A DNA stretch of 64,000 bases from CAZPQN01 sp964588795 (GTDB lineage: Bacteria; Fidelibacterota; UBA2242): contig CAZPQN010000001.1 in the NCBI GenBank assembly GCA_964588795.1, positions 58,600 to 122,599 of the forward strand, given 5' to 3'. Of this stretch, positions 27,268 to 37,900 are shown piece by piece; the first letter of the stretch is position 1, and every line of letters begins with the position of its first letter. The position numbers and the translations under genes are program-made. Under the pieces are notes generated by a model that saw only the letters and a program-made list of their open reading frames with translations, was not told the DNA's origin and did no database searches.

Positions 27268-28095
27268 TTAACCGGCCTTTTGCCCAGCGCGTGGTAAGAG
27301 GATCGGGCTTTGATCGTCCAATAAATGTTGTCCTAAAGTCACTACCAAGCCTTCTAATGATGGTGTCAGAATTTCGGTGAATTCCGACGAGACTATTCCG
27401 GTAACGACCGGGGTGAAGTGGACAATTGCCTGTTCAGGATCGACGCGATACACTCCCGTTTGTCCGTCGCGATTGACTACGGCAATATTGCGCACCATCT
27501 GGGTGTATTCCTGAGCGGCCGTGATGACCTCGACTCTGGCAAACATACCAGGTTTTAACAGGTGATCAGCATTGGCCACTTCCACCTCCATCTGAGCGAC
27601 GCGCGTGGCTTCCTGCAGAAGGGGAGCAATGCGGGTCACGTTTCCGAAAAACCGGTGTGCAGGAAAGGCATCCACAATGACCTCAGCCGATTGCCCGATT
27701 TTGATCCGACTGTAGTCGCGTTCGATAACCGTCGTGCGGACAATCACGGCATCGATACCAACGATTGAGACAACAGCTGAGTTCGGTGCCAGCAACGCCC
27801 CTTCATCGGCGTATCGTTCCCCGATGTACCCCGCCTGCGAAGCGGTCAGCAGTGTATAACTCAGACGGATCCGGGCTGACTTCAGGGACGCCCGACGTTG
27901 TTCCACCTGCGCCCGTGCCAGGCCTAATCGCGATTCCTGGGCGGTGCAATTGGCCACAGCCGCATCCAGCTCCGCCGATGACGAAATACCTTTGGCTTTC
28001 AAAGACTCCACTCGCTCCTTCTCCTGACGGGCGAGTTCAAACTGCACCTGCGCTTCCTTGAGCGTCGCCTCAGCAATGCGCAGATTCGCTTCGGC
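27268..28095 (-). pseudogene. RND adaptor (HlyD/MFP family), C-terminal portion after an in-frame TAG
   Basis: The frame continues directly from the N-terminal portion after TAG at 28096-28098 and runs 275 codons to TAA at 27268. Content is typical of an adaptor: a coiled-coil hairpin (EATLKEAQVQFELARQEKE), the lipoyl/beta-barrel region (AGYIGERYADEGALL, VIVRTTVIERDYSRIKIGQ) and the membrane-proximal domain. Restart at the GTG at 28047 is conceivable but would lack the N-terminal membrane anchor. No frame shift is involved; only one codon is off. Either a sequencing or assembly error, a recent nonsense mutation or strain variation. Confidence 0.8.
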
Positions 28096-28425
28096 CTACA
28101 ACACTCCCTGTTGATATTCGGCATCGTCGATCCGGGCCACAGTCTCCCCGCTTTTTACCCGGTCGCCAATCCGTTTGCGGATTTCCAAAATCCGTCCGGC
28201 GACTTTGGGCGCAATGATGTACTGGTACTGAGGATAAATAGTGCCGATTAATTGACGAATTTCGCGGATGGCGCCATAGTGTATGCTGTCAACTTCCACA
28301 GCAACCGGCGGTCGCCCGGGGCGACCTGTTTTGCGCTTATCATCTGAAGTAATAAGCGTTATCGTACGCCAGATTAAAAATCCGAGAAAGATTAATGTGC
28401 CTATAACAGCTATGATTTTTTTCAT
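28096..28425 (-). pseudogene. RND adaptor (HlyD/MFP family), N-terminal portion ending at an in-frame TAG
   Basis: 109 aa. MKKIIAVIGTLIFLGFLIW is the inner-membrane anchor. Then a short lipoyl-like half (APKVAGRILEIRKRIGDRVKSGETVARIDD) ends at EYQQGVL followed by TAG. In relatives the codon after such a V-L is usually Gln, so a single C-to-T change in CAG explains the stop. Ribosome site AGGAT before the ATG. Together the two portions make a normal adaptor of 385 codons. TAG is used as a genuine stop by other genes in the window (for example the methyltransferase at 11933-11935), so code reassignment is not supported. Confidence 0.8.
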
Positions 28426-28663
28426 ATTATCATCCTAAAACCGATCAGACGTCGTTTGCCAGCAATAGTATGCGATGACACCGCCAATGTTCCTCGCTTT
28501 AAAAAAACAGGTTAATATATCCAAAACCAGATTAATAGAGAATAACAATCCTGACTCACCGCCTCAATCATACTGTCAGGCTGTGCCAGGCAGAAAGGTC
28601 AGGTTTTCTAGTTTCGAGTGGGGTCCTGCAAATTGACGTCGTATCAGCAGTTGAAAGATCATC

Positions 28664-28699
28664 GGCAACGATTATCTGTTGCCAGTCATTATCACTGGC
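28664..28699. other. Two overlapping hairpins next to the PorV2 stop
   Basis: GGCAAC / GTTGCC (28664-28669 with 28678-28683) and GCCAGT / ACTGGC (28681-28686 with 28694-28699) share GCC, so only one can form at a time. They sit right after the last gene of the T9SS operon in a 275-bp gene-free stretch. No T-run follows on either strand. They may mark the 3' end of the operon; the rest of 28426-28663 holds the promoter region of the adaptor gene, without a promoter I can defend. Confidence 0.35.
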
Positions 28700-28700
28700 C

Positions 28701-29600
28701 TCACTTGCCGGGATAAAAACTGAAACTGAACTGCTGGGGAAAGCCGAGACCTTCCGGCATAAAATGCAGAGCGTAATCCAGGGCGAAACGCTGAACTCGA
28801 ATCCCAACCCCGAGCGCGGTGCGATCGAGGGTTCCCAGACGTTCATAGCCCGCGCGAAAAGTCAGGTTAGGGCTTAGAATCGCTTCGGCGCCCACCTGAA
28901 TATAGGTTTGTTCCGTTTTGACATTGGTGGCTAAGTTCAATCCCAGAGACAGATTAACCGGACTGTCAGCAAAAATTTCCGGTCGAATAAAACCAACTTT
29001 CAGGATCGTCGGGAGCGGAGTACTAACTGCTTTGAGCGGGTCCATCCGGCCGCAATTGCTCAGGCTTACCGTAATATCCATGGCGCTGGGTGCCTGCCAC
29101 CGTCCGCTCAGGTCAACAGCGACGCCGTAGGCGCTCTCAGTGTACAAGTACTCATAAAGGATCTTAAGGGTGCCACCGATACTGAGTCTGGTCAGCAAAG
29201 GTCGCGCATATCCGATACCGGTTGCCAGATATTGGGCTTCGACCTTCCCCAACGCTTCGTCAGACGGAATATCACGAATTTCAATGCCCGGAATTTTAAC
29301 GAAATCGAAGCCCGCCGCAAGCGTGCCTTTGAATGCCGGCAGACTGAATCCCAGCGCTGAGCCGGTCACATCGGCAAACCAATTATTGTAAGACAGTGCC
29401 ACTTTGGGCTGCGTATCCAAAACCCCAACCGGGTTTTCAAAAATCGCCAGAGGTGTACTGCTCACCTGGGAGAAGACTCCCATGGTTGCGGCGGATCGCG
29501 CGGTTTTCGGTAACCTCAGGAAAGCCAGACCCGTTGATTCATCCCTTGCCTCGACCGGGATGTACAAAAACATTACTATGAATAAAACCCATTTCCGCAT
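28701..29600 (-). CDS. PorV/PorQ-family outer-membrane protein (second copy)
   Basis: 299 aa from ATG 29600; the signal peptide MRKWVLFIVMFLYIPVEA supports this start over an upstream one. The mature part is a predicted outer-membrane beta-barrel of the UPF0164/PorV/PorQ type: AFLRLPKTARSAATMGVFS, then AIFENPVG and SYNNWFADV, then strands to a C-terminal FSFSFYPGK. PorV and PorQ members help T9SS cargo leave the SprA pore and reach the surface. It is the last gene of the operon and follows the first copy by 7 bp; the two copies differ clearly in sequence. Confidence 0.82.
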   Translation of the reverse strand: MRKWVLFIVMFLYIPVEARDESTGLAFLRLPKTARSAATMGVFSQVSSTPLAIFENPVGVLDTQPKVALSYNNWFADVTGSALGFSLPAFKGTLAAGFDFVKIPGIEIRDIPSDEALGKVEAQYLATGIGYARPLLTRLSIGGTLKILYEYLYTESAYGVAVDLSGRWQAPSAMDITVSLSNCGRMDPLKAVSTPLPTILKVGFIRPEIFADSPVNLSLGLNLATNVKTEQTYIQVGAEAILSPNLTFRAGYERLGTLDRTALGVGIRVQRFALDYALHFMPEGLGFPQQFSFSFYPGK

Positions 29601-29607
29601 GTCAGTC

Positions 29608-30534
29608 TCAAAATTTGAATTGCCAGGAAAAAATATGAGTCGCGCCTTCTCCGACAACCCCCACGACGTAGCAATAATCCAATTGCGTATCGGTATGGGC
29701 TAAAAAGCCATAAGTCAGACCGGCCCCGAAAGTCGGATTTTTGTTGTTCATGCCAGCCCGGCAGTAGACCAGGTCGCGATATTTGTATTCGCCCCCAAAG
29801 TGCACCAAATACACTTTTTGATCGGAGATTTCGACATCACCCTCGAACAAATATTGCGCATTGGGCCGAAAGGCGATACCGGTTTTCAGGATTTGTGGAA
29901 AGCGCTCCTTATAATTGGCCCCCTCTTCATCAAACAATGATTGGGTGTTCCAGGTGTAACTGGCACCGATGTCCTTGAATTGCAGCCCCAAACTGAACCT
30001 CGGTAGCGGCTGTACCAGTACACTGAAATCAAATCCTAAACCGGTGGCTTGCAGGTCCAACAGATTATTGCGGAGGATTTTGAAATTCAAGCCAAACGAC
30101 AAACGCGGCAGGAAGGCATTGGCGAAAGACAGAATAAAGACATCCTCGCCGGTGGCATAAGTCTCGTCCGGCATACCCGTCATTGTCCGCCCCACGATAT
30201 CCTTGACTCCGGCATGCAACCAGGATATTCCCAATCCCGCCGTAGGCTTCAAAGGAAAGGCCAATCCGACGAAATGGGATTGTCTGTCCAATGACAGAAA
30301 TGAGTAGGTCACCGATAAATGTTTATTTTTTAAATAGGGCAAACCTGCCGGATTGTAATAGACCCCGAATCCATCCTGAGGGTTGGCGACTGCCGCGTCA
30401 CCCATCGCAACGGCTCTGGCGCCCAATCCCATCCTCAGATACGCCCCGGCAAAACCAGCGTTGTGATTTTGACCCGCCGCTGTCAAGGTCACACCGATAA
30501 AAAAGGTTGCTATCGTAATTAAAAACGTTCGCAT
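29608..30534 (-). CDS. PorV/PorQ-family outer-membrane protein (first copy)
   Basis: 308 aa, with signal peptide MRTFLITIATFFIGVTLTAA. The family's N-terminal pattern is clear: GAYLRMGLGARAVAMGDAAV followed by GVYYNPAGL, then FLSLDRQSHFVGLAF. Strands run to the C-terminal aromatic HIFSWQFKF, as usual for barrels. Probably the cargo shuttle of the SprA translocon encoded by the same operon (family knowledge plus context). It starts 6 bp after the BNR-type cargo gene, the likely client. Confidence 0.86.
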   Translation of the reverse strand: MRTFLITIATFFIGVTLTAAGQNHNAGFAGAYLRMGLGARAVAMGDAAVANPQDGFGVYYNPAGLPYLKNKHLSVTYSFLSLDRQSHFVGLAFPLKPTAGLGISWLHAGVKDIVGRTMTGMPDETYATGEDVFILSFANAFLPRLSFGLNFKILRNNLLDLQATGLGFDFSVLVQPLPRFSLGLQFKDIGASYTWNTQSLFDEEGANYKERFPQILKTGIAFRPNAQYLFEGDVEISDQKVYLVHFGGEYKYRDLVYCRAGMNNKNPTFGAGLTYGFLAHTDTQLDYCYVVGVVGEGATHIFSWQFKF

Positions 30535-30540
30535 TATTTC

Positions 30541-32109
30541 TTACTTCACTACGATCAGTTTGGTCCAGAATTCCTTGTCTTTGTCTCCTTTCCGGCGGGT
30601 CAACTTACAGAAATAGACGCCGTTGGCAACTATCTCACCGTTCGACGCCCGTCCATTCCAGGGCAGGTTGTAGTCTCCAGCGGCGGGAATGCTGAACCAT
30701 TCGCTCCGGTAGACCCGCTCCATGGCAAAATTAAAGACTTCCAACATGACCAGCGCCGGCTTGGTAAGGTTGTACTGGATGCGGACGTGTCCGTCGCCAT
30801 TTAATATATTATGGTGGGTAGGAGAAAATGGATTGGGGTAAGCGTAAATGTCTGGTTGACCGGCATCCGCAGTGGATAAACTGGTTCGGTACACCCGCCA
30901 GTGGAGGCCATCGTCACGTGTCTTCGCCAGTCCATCACCGGTTCCGACCCATAAGTAGGTCACACCTTCCCTTTTATCTACCTCTGCGGCATAGGCATGC
31001 TGTGAATAGATGTATTCCTGCCGGGTGGTATCAGCTATCGGGGTATAAACCGCCCAGTTCTCGGAATCAATGGATTTAAACAAACCGCGATCGGTACAGA
31101 CGTAAGCTATCGAATCATCAAACGCAAAACTGTAGGCGCGTTCACCAACCAAAGTCGTCGACCAGGTCAGCCCGCCGTCGCTGGTCTTGCTGACCGCTTG
31201 ATATTCACCCGCCCCTTCTGCCGGCAAGGTTACCGCCCAGATTGTTTCCTGCCCCTTATAAAGCTGACGCCCTAAAGCCACGACAAAATTGCCAGAAATC
31301 GCCGAATTTCGAGCGGTATACTTGCGCCAACGAATACAGTCACTACTCTCGATAATTCCCAGATTAATGCCATTTGCCGTACCTACCCAGACGGTGTCAT
31401 TGTAAGCTAATACACTGAATCCTTTGTGATTGTGATTGCCTTCCGGTGGATCGCGTGGGTTGACTTTAAAGGTGATGGGTTCACCGCATTCCAACCGGTC
31501 ATCTCCGTCAGGAGGCAGAACCAAACGTTCCCAGGTCTTTCCCCAATCTTTAGTACGCCGGATACCCCCCGCCCAGCTGACGATGTAAGCATAGTCGTCG
31601 GTTAGGGCAATGTCCCAGGTTGTATTGTTGACTGGCGTAACAATGGGCAGAAATTCTACCGTATCGCCATCCCACAATCCATAACGATCATCCGCGGCAT
31701 CAATCGGCTGAGCAACAAAATGCCACGTCTGACCATTATCTCGAGAATAGGCCAAGCCACCGCCGGTTTGCATTTCCCCTTTTACGGTATTGGAGTCAAA
31801 AACACCTGCCACCCAAATTATTGAATCCCTGACGGCTATCGCCGAAATGCCCCCGCGCGGCAAATTGTTCATCCCGCTGTAATAGCTGACGATCGTCGCT
31901 CCAAAATCAGAAGTGCGGCTCAGTCCGCCGCCAGTGGCCAACCAGATGAGCGAATCACCCTGCAAGGCAATCTGGGTGACGCCATTGCTAGGCAAGCCGG
32001 AATATAGGCTATCGGTTAGGCTGAAGTTGGGTTTAGCTAAATGCGGCCCCGAGATGGACCATCCGATCGCCGGAAGTAAAAGTATCAGTAGGTTCGTGGC
32101 TTTTCTCAT
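30541..32109 (-). CDS. T9SS cargo: BNR/propeller-like exoprotein with C-terminal sorting domain
   Basis: 522 aa with signal peptide (MRKATNLLILLLPAIGWSIS). Residues 30-420 have repeats such as LIWLATGGGLSRTSDFGAT, GLAYSRDNGQTWHFVAQP and YLWVGTGDGLAKTRDDGLHW, which look like BNR/two-component-propeller blades. The last 95 residues are a T9SS type A sorting domain: YAYPNPFSPTHH, then a beta-sandwich, then ANGVYFCKLTRR. It is exported through SprA, with later cleavage of the tail likely. Starts with ATGA overlap with the lipoprotein gene. The glycan or ligand is unknown. Confidence 0.85.
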   Translation of the reverse strand: MRKATNLLILLLPAIGWSISGPHLAKPNFSLTDSLYSGLPSNGVTQIALQGDSLIWLATGGGLSRTSDFGATIVSYYSGMNNLPRGGISAIAVRDSIIWVAGVFDSNTVKGEMQTGGGLAYSRDNGQTWHFVAQPIDAADDRYGLWDGDTVEFLPIVTPVNNTTWDIALTDDYAYIVSWAGGIRRTKDWGKTWERLVLPPDGDDRLECGEPITFKVNPRDPPEGNHNHKGFSVLAYNDTVWVGTANGINLGIIESSDCIRWRKYTARNSAISGNFVVALGRQLYKGQETIWAVTLPAEGAGEYQAVSKTSDGGLTWSTTLVGERAYSFAFDDSIAYVCTDRGLFKSIDSENWAVYTPIADTTRQEYIYSQHAYAAEVDKREGVTYLWVGTGDGLAKTRDDGLHWRVYRTSLSTADAGQPDIYAYPNPFSPTHHNILNGDGHVRIQYNLTKPALVMLEVFNFAMERVYRSEWFSIPAAGDYNLPWNGRASNGEIVANGVYFCKLTRRKGDKDKEFWTKLIVVK

Positions 32110-33179
32110 GGTCTGATCAGAAAATAGTTGTCGCTGAGATCATAACGGTTGGGCTGGACCGCGTCGCTGATCCGGATTTTACACTTGTCATAACTGCCCG
32201 TACCGGGGACTATCCAGTTGTATTCGCCGCTGGAAGCATTAACCGTCGCGATGGTCGTCCAGGTGGGTGTGGACAGATTGGCATTGACACTGTATTCGAT
32301 TTTGACCTGTGTAATGTAAGCGCTTTCCCAGCGAATGGTGACCGTATGGCCGGCCCGCAGCGTGTCAGTCAGGTCAGGGTAAAGGACAGTTACCCCGGGA
32401 TTGGTGATAGAGCACACGATGGTATCGCTATAAGCTCCCGCGAGGTCCCGGGCATAGAAGTAGAATTTGTACAACCCCTGAAGTTTACTTTCGGGACTTT
32501 TCCAGGTGTAAACGGAAAAGATCCCGTCACCCGCATGTTTATCGTACAGAACGCCGTCATCGCGCAGACGCCAGGTAGGATGCGAGGCGTAAATGCCATT
32601 GGGTTGTAATATATCGTAAAATACACCGACAATATCGGTATAGCCCTGCAGATCAGTCGCTCGTATATAAAATTTCAAGGTATCCGCCTTTTCAAAGGTA
32701 GTCGGCGCATACAGTAAAAAGAGATCCGGAGGGGTGTTGCTCATCGCCAGCGCCGTCCCCGTAGCCTGCTCGCTGATATTGCCAGCCCGGTCAAAGGCTT
32801 CAATTCTGACCCGGTAATAACCTTCATAACCCTGCAGGGCACTCGCCCCGATTAGAAATGAAAAGACGCCATCGCGCTGGATAATGTCCTGCGGCGGACC
32901 GGCATCCGACAATCGCCCGCGCATGAATAGCGTCTCACCCACCGCGTCAGGAGCGGTAACACGATACAGGCTGAAAGTCACCGAATCAATATCGTCCCAT
33001 CCGTCCGGATCGGTCACGTCCGCAGAGATAAATAATGTCTGATTGACCCGGGAATAATTCAATCCCACAGCGCGGATGCTGGGTTTATGAACCCGACTCT
33101 CCACCGGATTGCGGTCGCACATAGAGAAAACCACAACCAACCCCAACGTCAACCAGCATAATCCCCGGAAATTTTTCAT
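32106..33179 (-). CDS. Surface lipoprotein with Ig-like/beta-sandwich domains
   Basis: 357 aa from ATG 33179 (ATGA overlap with prmA); a slightly longer start inside prmA is possible but lacks sense. Signal peptide MKNFRGLCWLTLGLVVVFSM ends at a lipobox-like FSMC with Cys 21. Then comes a run of beta-sandwich domains; the pattern VTDPDGWDDIDSVTFSLY recurs as ATDLQGYTDIVGVFYD. The C-terminal third (TVLYPDLTDTLRAGHTVTIRWES) matches the PNGGE...ITW type of Ser-Thr-rich domain. Probably outer-membrane anchored on the periplasmic or external face and tied to T9SS cargo; the precise role is unknown. Confidence 0.75.
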   Translation of the reverse strand: MKNFRGLCWLTLGLVVVFSMCDRNPVESRVHKPSIRAVGLNYSRVNQTLFISADVTDPDGWDDIDSVTFSLYRVTAPDAVGETLFMRGRLSDAGPPQDIIQRDGVFSFLIGASALQGYEGYYRVRIEAFDRAGNISEQATGTALAMSNTPPDLFLLYAPTTFEKADTLKFYIRATDLQGYTDIVGVFYDILQPNGIYASHPTWRLRDDGVLYDKHAGDGIFSVYTWKSPESKLQGLYKFYFYARDLAGAYSDTIVCSITNPGVTVLYPDLTDTLRAGHTVTIRWESAYITQVKIEYSVNANLSTPTWTTIATVNASSGEYNWIVPGTGSYDKCKIRISDAVQPNRYDLSDNYFLIRP

Positions 33180-34015
33180 TTTACTACCAGCGCCATCCAT
33201 TCATCCGCTTTCAATTCAGTCAGAACTTCCAGGCCGTAATTTACGACGGCCTCGTTAAAAACCGCACTTTCTTCGCACAAGAGTCCGGTGAAAATCAGCG
33301 GAATTCGCCTTGGCTGAAGAGAGACCTGGGTTAAAAGTTTCAAATTTGCCTGGCGTTCGATATTGCTGATAATCAAGTCCACCGGATATTCTGCTAAGCT
33401 GGTCACATCACCGATGCGGAACTCAAAACCAGTCTGACAGGCATTCAGGTGGAGATTTTCATAAAAATTTTCCTGCACCTGTCCATCAATGTCCCAGGCT
33501 TGTACATAACCGGCACCCAGTTTCAGGGCGGCAATCGTCAATATCCCGCTGCCGCAACCGGCATCCATTACCCGCATGCCTTTCCGGAGATATTTTTCTA
33601 ACAGGCGCAAAGCGAGTTGGGTGGTCGCATGGGTGCCTGTGCCGAATGCCATACCCGGCTGGATGACAATTTCTATGGGCCAAGTACGCTCCGGCTCGAC
33701 CCATGGTGGCCGAATACCGATGTCGTTGGTTATTTTGAGTGGTCGAAAATATTCCTGCCACTTACTCTGCCAACCGTTTTCGATGATTGTGCTAATCGTG
33801 ATTGCTCCGCTACGTGCCCCTGCCGAGGGCAAAATCGCCCCGACTGCTTTCAACAACTCTATGTCATCCTGCATTTCGAAATAAACCTCAAAAGCGTCCG
33901 CCTGCTCTTCGAGTCCTAACATTCCCAGCCTCTGCAGAGCGGCGACCAATATCTCAGGGTCACTGACACCGTAAGGAATCCGAACAGCGAGCCATTGCCG
34001 GATAGCAGGTTTCAC
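33176..34015 (-). CDS. prmA: Ribosomal protein L11 methyltransferase
   Basis: 279 aa. Trimethylates ribosomal protein L11 with SAM. The C-terminal methyltransferase part has IQPGMAFGTGTHATTQLALRL (the PrmA signature), RVMDAGCGSGILTIAALKLGA (motif I) and VDLIISNIE. The N-terminal part (about 1-95) is the L11-binding domain. Normal length. It overlaps both neighbours by 4 nt, so it is translationally coupled inside an operon otherwise filled with cell-surface genes. Confidence 0.95.
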   Translation of the reverse strand: MKPAIRQWLAVRIPYGVSDPEILVAALQRLGMLGLEEQADAFEVYFEMQDDIELLKAVGAILPSAGARSGAITISTIIENGWQSKWQEYFRPLKITNDIGIRPPWVEPERTWPIEIVIQPGMAFGTGTHATTQLALRLLEKYLRKGMRVMDAGCGSGILTIAALKLGAGYVQAWDIDGQVQENFYENLHLNACQTGFEFRIGDVTSLAEYPVDLIISNIERQANLKLLTQVSLQPRRIPLIFTGLLCEESAVFNEAVVNYGLEVLTELKADEWMALVVK

Positions 34016-34926
34016 TTAGCATCCATTCGATAAATGTAATCACTCAACACCGTGCCTACGATCTTAAGACTCCGCGGACTGCATTTATCGGGCGTATCCT
34101 GGGTAGTGTGCCAATAATTTTTATACCGATTCGGATACTCGAAGTCAATCAGATCCACCGACGGAATATCGGCATGGCGAATCAACATCAGATGATCGTC
34201 ATAAATTTCATCGCCGATATAGGATTTGAATTCGCGATAACCGTGCTTGCCGGCAATAAAAAGCAGTTTACGAATCAGGATTGGATGACTGTTGATGGAA
34301 TTCCGTTCCACGGGTATTTCGAGCTCCGCATCACCGATCATATCAATTACAATGGCTTCCGTCGGACGGGGAATCGGTAAATTCTTGGCGAAATGCTCCG
34401 CTCCGAGGCAATACAGCTCCAGCGCCCCCGGAAATCCGTAATCCTCACCATCAAAAAAAACCAGCCAGACTTCGCGTTCCGGCATCGTTTTACTCAGGAT
34501 TTCCGCTAAATGCATCAATACAGCCACCCCGCTGGCACCATCGTTGGCCCCTAAAATGGGCTGGTTGACCTTAGCGGGATCGGGATCCTGTTCCGCCCGG
34601 ATCCGCGTGTCCCAATGCGCCCCGATTAGCAAGCCATTACCACGTCCGATGCCAAAACCAGCCGCGATGTTGGTCAAATGCAGGGTCTTTTTCTCAATTG
34701 CTATGCGGCGGTCGAAATCCTGCACCACCAAGCTATCCGCCAATGGTTTCAGAAATTCGATTAACCGCGACCGGAGTGCCTGGTGGCCGGGTGCCCCGGG
34801 GAACCGCGGTCCGAGATCACATTGCTGTTTCAGAAACTCATAAGCCCGCTCACCATTAAAATTCTGCGGTTGAGAACTGCAGGCGATGCTCAGCAATAAA
34901 ACCAGGATCAGTTTTTTTGACTGCAT
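34012..34926 (-). CDS. M28-family zinc peptidase / glutaminyl-cyclase-like lipoprotein
   Basis: 304 aa from ATG 34926, preceded by AGAGGTT. The signal peptide MQSKKLILVLLLSIACSS ends at a lipobox (SIAC), so it is an envelope lipoprotein. Metal ligands of the family: GAHWDTR (His, Asp), GANDGASGVAVL (Asp), FFDGEDYG (Glu), DMIGD (Asp) and WHTTQDTPDK (His). The WHTTQDTPDK ending and single-domain size are seen both in aminopeptidases and in bacterial glutaminyl cyclases. A cyclase is attractive here because T9SS exoproteins in Bacteroidota often carry an N-terminal pyroglutamate (inference). Starts 1 nt after sprA. Confidence 0.85.
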   Translation of the reverse strand: MQSKKLILVLLLSIACSSQPQNFNGERAYEFLKQQCDLGPRFPGAPGHQALRSRLIEFLKPLADSLVVQDFDRRIAIEKKTLHLTNIAAGFGIGRGNGLLIGAHWDTRIRAEQDPDPAKVNQPILGANDGASGVAVLMHLAEILSKTMPEREVWLVFFDGEDYGFPGALELYCLGAEHFAKNLPIPRPTEAIVIDMIGDAELEIPVERNSINSHPILIRKLLFIAGKHGYREFKSYIGDEIYDDHLMLIRHADIPSVDLIDFEYPNRYKNYWHTTQDTPDKCSPRSLKIVGTVLSDYIYRMDAK

Positions 34927-34927
34927 A

Positions 34928-37900
34928 TTAACCTCTGATAGCGATATTGATGTCAAAACCGTAATTCTTGGTCGTCCGCTTTCCGGTCTGCGGGTTAAAG
35001 CTCTGTCCGTATTCATAGAACAGTCCACCCGTCACCTTCTTGGTAAAAGTATAATTAATTTTCGGCGCCAGTTTCCATGAGTTACTTTCTTTCTGCTTGG
35101 TGAACTTCTTACCTTCACGGGCACGAGCCCGGGTTAGCGAGGAATTATAATCGGCATTCATCGAGAAAGTGATATTGTTCTCCAGTTTCAAATCCTTGAG
35201 AAATGGCAGAGGAATGTTCATGCCGCCCCGTTTTTGCCAGTTGATACTGCCAGTCACGTTCATTTCATCCACCAGCTCCGTGCCGCCGGATCGGTTGTTA
35301 ATAGTCTGACCCACGGTCATGCGCGCCTGCGAACTGATGTCGTTCTTGAACTGCATGGATACCCCGACCAACGGCTGAAAGTACCGCTTATATTGCGAGT
35401 TCATCTCTTTGCCGTTCTGAAAAACGAGCGTTTCTTTGCCGGAATAGCCGTGATCAATGGACAGGCGCTTCAGCCAGGGAGAAAAAAGCGAATATTTCTC
35501 CAGTTGGCCGATATTGACCGACCAGCCCGGAAACGGGATACCATCCTTGCCGTTTGTCCCGAGCGCGAAGTAATCGCGGGTGAGATTGCGTTGAAACGTA
35601 TTTTGGGATGAGGTGGTCGAGATGGTTTGCTGAAAATTCAGGGGCATGTTGATATTCGAGAAAAGACTGACGCCCGTGCGCAGGGAAGCGTCGATACTCC
35701 GGGTGGTATTGTCCGTATTGACTCCGACCTCTTCGGTTACCACCGGTAATCCAGGATCCTGGGTGAATCCAAGCCGATAGGGCAGTTCCGGCGTTCCGAT
35801 TCGGCCCCGACTGTTGATCGAATTATTGACTGAAAAGCTGAACTGGAAAGCCTGGATTTTCTTGAGATACTTGGCGAAAATATCCAGAAAGCCGCCGCCC
35901 GATTCGGTTGGCTTGGCGGGAGCGGGCGTTTGGGCCGGTGCGTCTGCTTCGGATAATCCCTTCCGACGCCCGGCAGGCTGGGCTGGTTGGACTGTGGGTT
36001 TAGCAGGCGTCTTCGATTTGTAAAAAGTCCCGAAAATGGTAGCCAAGTCGAGTGAAAAAGAAGTGCTGGCCCGGTTCTGATTGCTCATGACGTCCACGCT
36101 TCTTGAATTGCTTCCCACCGGTTCACCCCAGTTATAATTGGATGAATAACTCATGGTGGGCGAAAACCAGCTGAATATTTTCGGCGACCAGTTGAACGTG
36201 TAAGACTCTTTGGTGCTGATGGTCTGTCCGGGATTGAACTGCTGAAAGACCTGCCATTTGTCGTCCCGGATCGAGCGCAGGTCGAATTTACTACCCGTGC
36301 TGAAAGTCAAGGTCAGATTGTCAAAAACCTTATAACCCAAATTCAGGTTGCGATCCAGGCCCAGCTGATAACTGCCGGAAGGTTGACCCCAGCGGGGCGT
36401 CTTGCGGGACGTATCTTCAGCGGCATCATAACTGATTTCCAGATTGTTGGGTAAATAATAAAAGCGGGTTTCGGCAACTTTTGAACCCAACAGGGGCACC
36501 TTCGCCAACCACTTGAAGGCCTTGAAATAATTCTCCTGTCCGAAAGGAATCCGGTAAGAAAAGCCCATCCGGTAACTCTGACTATTCGAGGCACGAATAT
36601 CCTTATTGGACATCTCACTCCACTGGGCACTGAGGTTGACCCTGATCTGGTCAATGGTATATTTCGTCAACCAAAAATCGGAGGCGCGTTTTTCGAAAGA
36701 TGTCGTGACACTATACGAGCGGGTCAGGTCAATCAGACTATCGGGGGGCGCTTCCGGCATCAGGATGTCCGTCCCGGGGATGAATTTATAGGAACCTTTG
36801 GTCTCGGAGTAAGAGCCGGTCACCGGCAAACGCACTCCCCAACCGGCGGGGATGAATTTGTCAATGGCCAGCCGTCCGGTTGCCCGCAGGCTCTGCGTGT
36901 TCTTCAGACCGTCCGGTTTCAGGCTGGGGCGTTGCTCGACGGTATGAAAATCGGCATCGCGCCGATCAACGCTCAGATCAAAATTGGCAACGTCGGCCAT
37001 TTTCATGGTGACTTTGCCGCGGTAGGCCATACCCTTATCGCGCCGGACTTCCGAAAGACGCAGTTCATCCAACCAGACTTCACCCTTGACAGGTCCACCG
37101 AAAACCGCCGTCGGATCCACTGTCGGGTCGGTATTTACATCGCGGTTGCGCAGGCCGATATCAATCCGCGAGACGCGGGCTAAGGAGGGATTCCCGAATA
37201 TTATTATCTCCCGACCGGTATATTGACCATTGACCTTTTCGCGCCAGTGGCGGCGCGTGATCTGGTTGGCGGAATTACGCTCAATAATCAGTTCACCATC
37301 GTCAATTGGAAAATCAGTTGCCGAATCATAGGCTTTAAGAGTCGTGATATAATCAAGATCAATGTCCATCTTGTTGCGTTTATCCCAGCCGGGGTAAATC
37401 GGTTGGCGGCACTCGTAATAATTCAGCGGACTGCGTTCGTCGAGTTTGCCAAACCGGATAAAAAACTGGAGCGGAGTTTCTTCGCCGGTAATGAATTGAT
37501 GCCCGTCGGTGTGCAGGTCATGGCCCGCGATAAAAATTTTCATGCGGCGATAGGTGATGAAACTGGCTTCCTCCATCAGCACTTTTTTCGCCCCGCAGGA
37601 TTCTCCCGGCTGTAACCCCTCGCCGTCATTCGGCAACTGTAAAACCAACGATTGTTCCTTGGTGCGGATTTCGTTGATCCGGTCATATTCACCCTCCACG
37701 CCTTTGGGTGGCTCATAGATGTCCGGATTATCTTCGGTGTTGATGACTGAGACCGCGAAGGATTTTTCTTTCCTGACAAAAGCCGAGGAATCGTCCGCGG
37801 CTATGCCCAATTCTTCCCACTCATTGCCGACCATTTCAATTTTGGCGATGTAAATCGAGTCCTCCGCGGCCAGGCCATCGAACCACAGGCGGCAAGCCCG

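Noticed and set aside
28096..28098. TAG recoded as an amino acid
   Set aside because: Other genes in the window end at TAG, and only one gene has an internal TAG.
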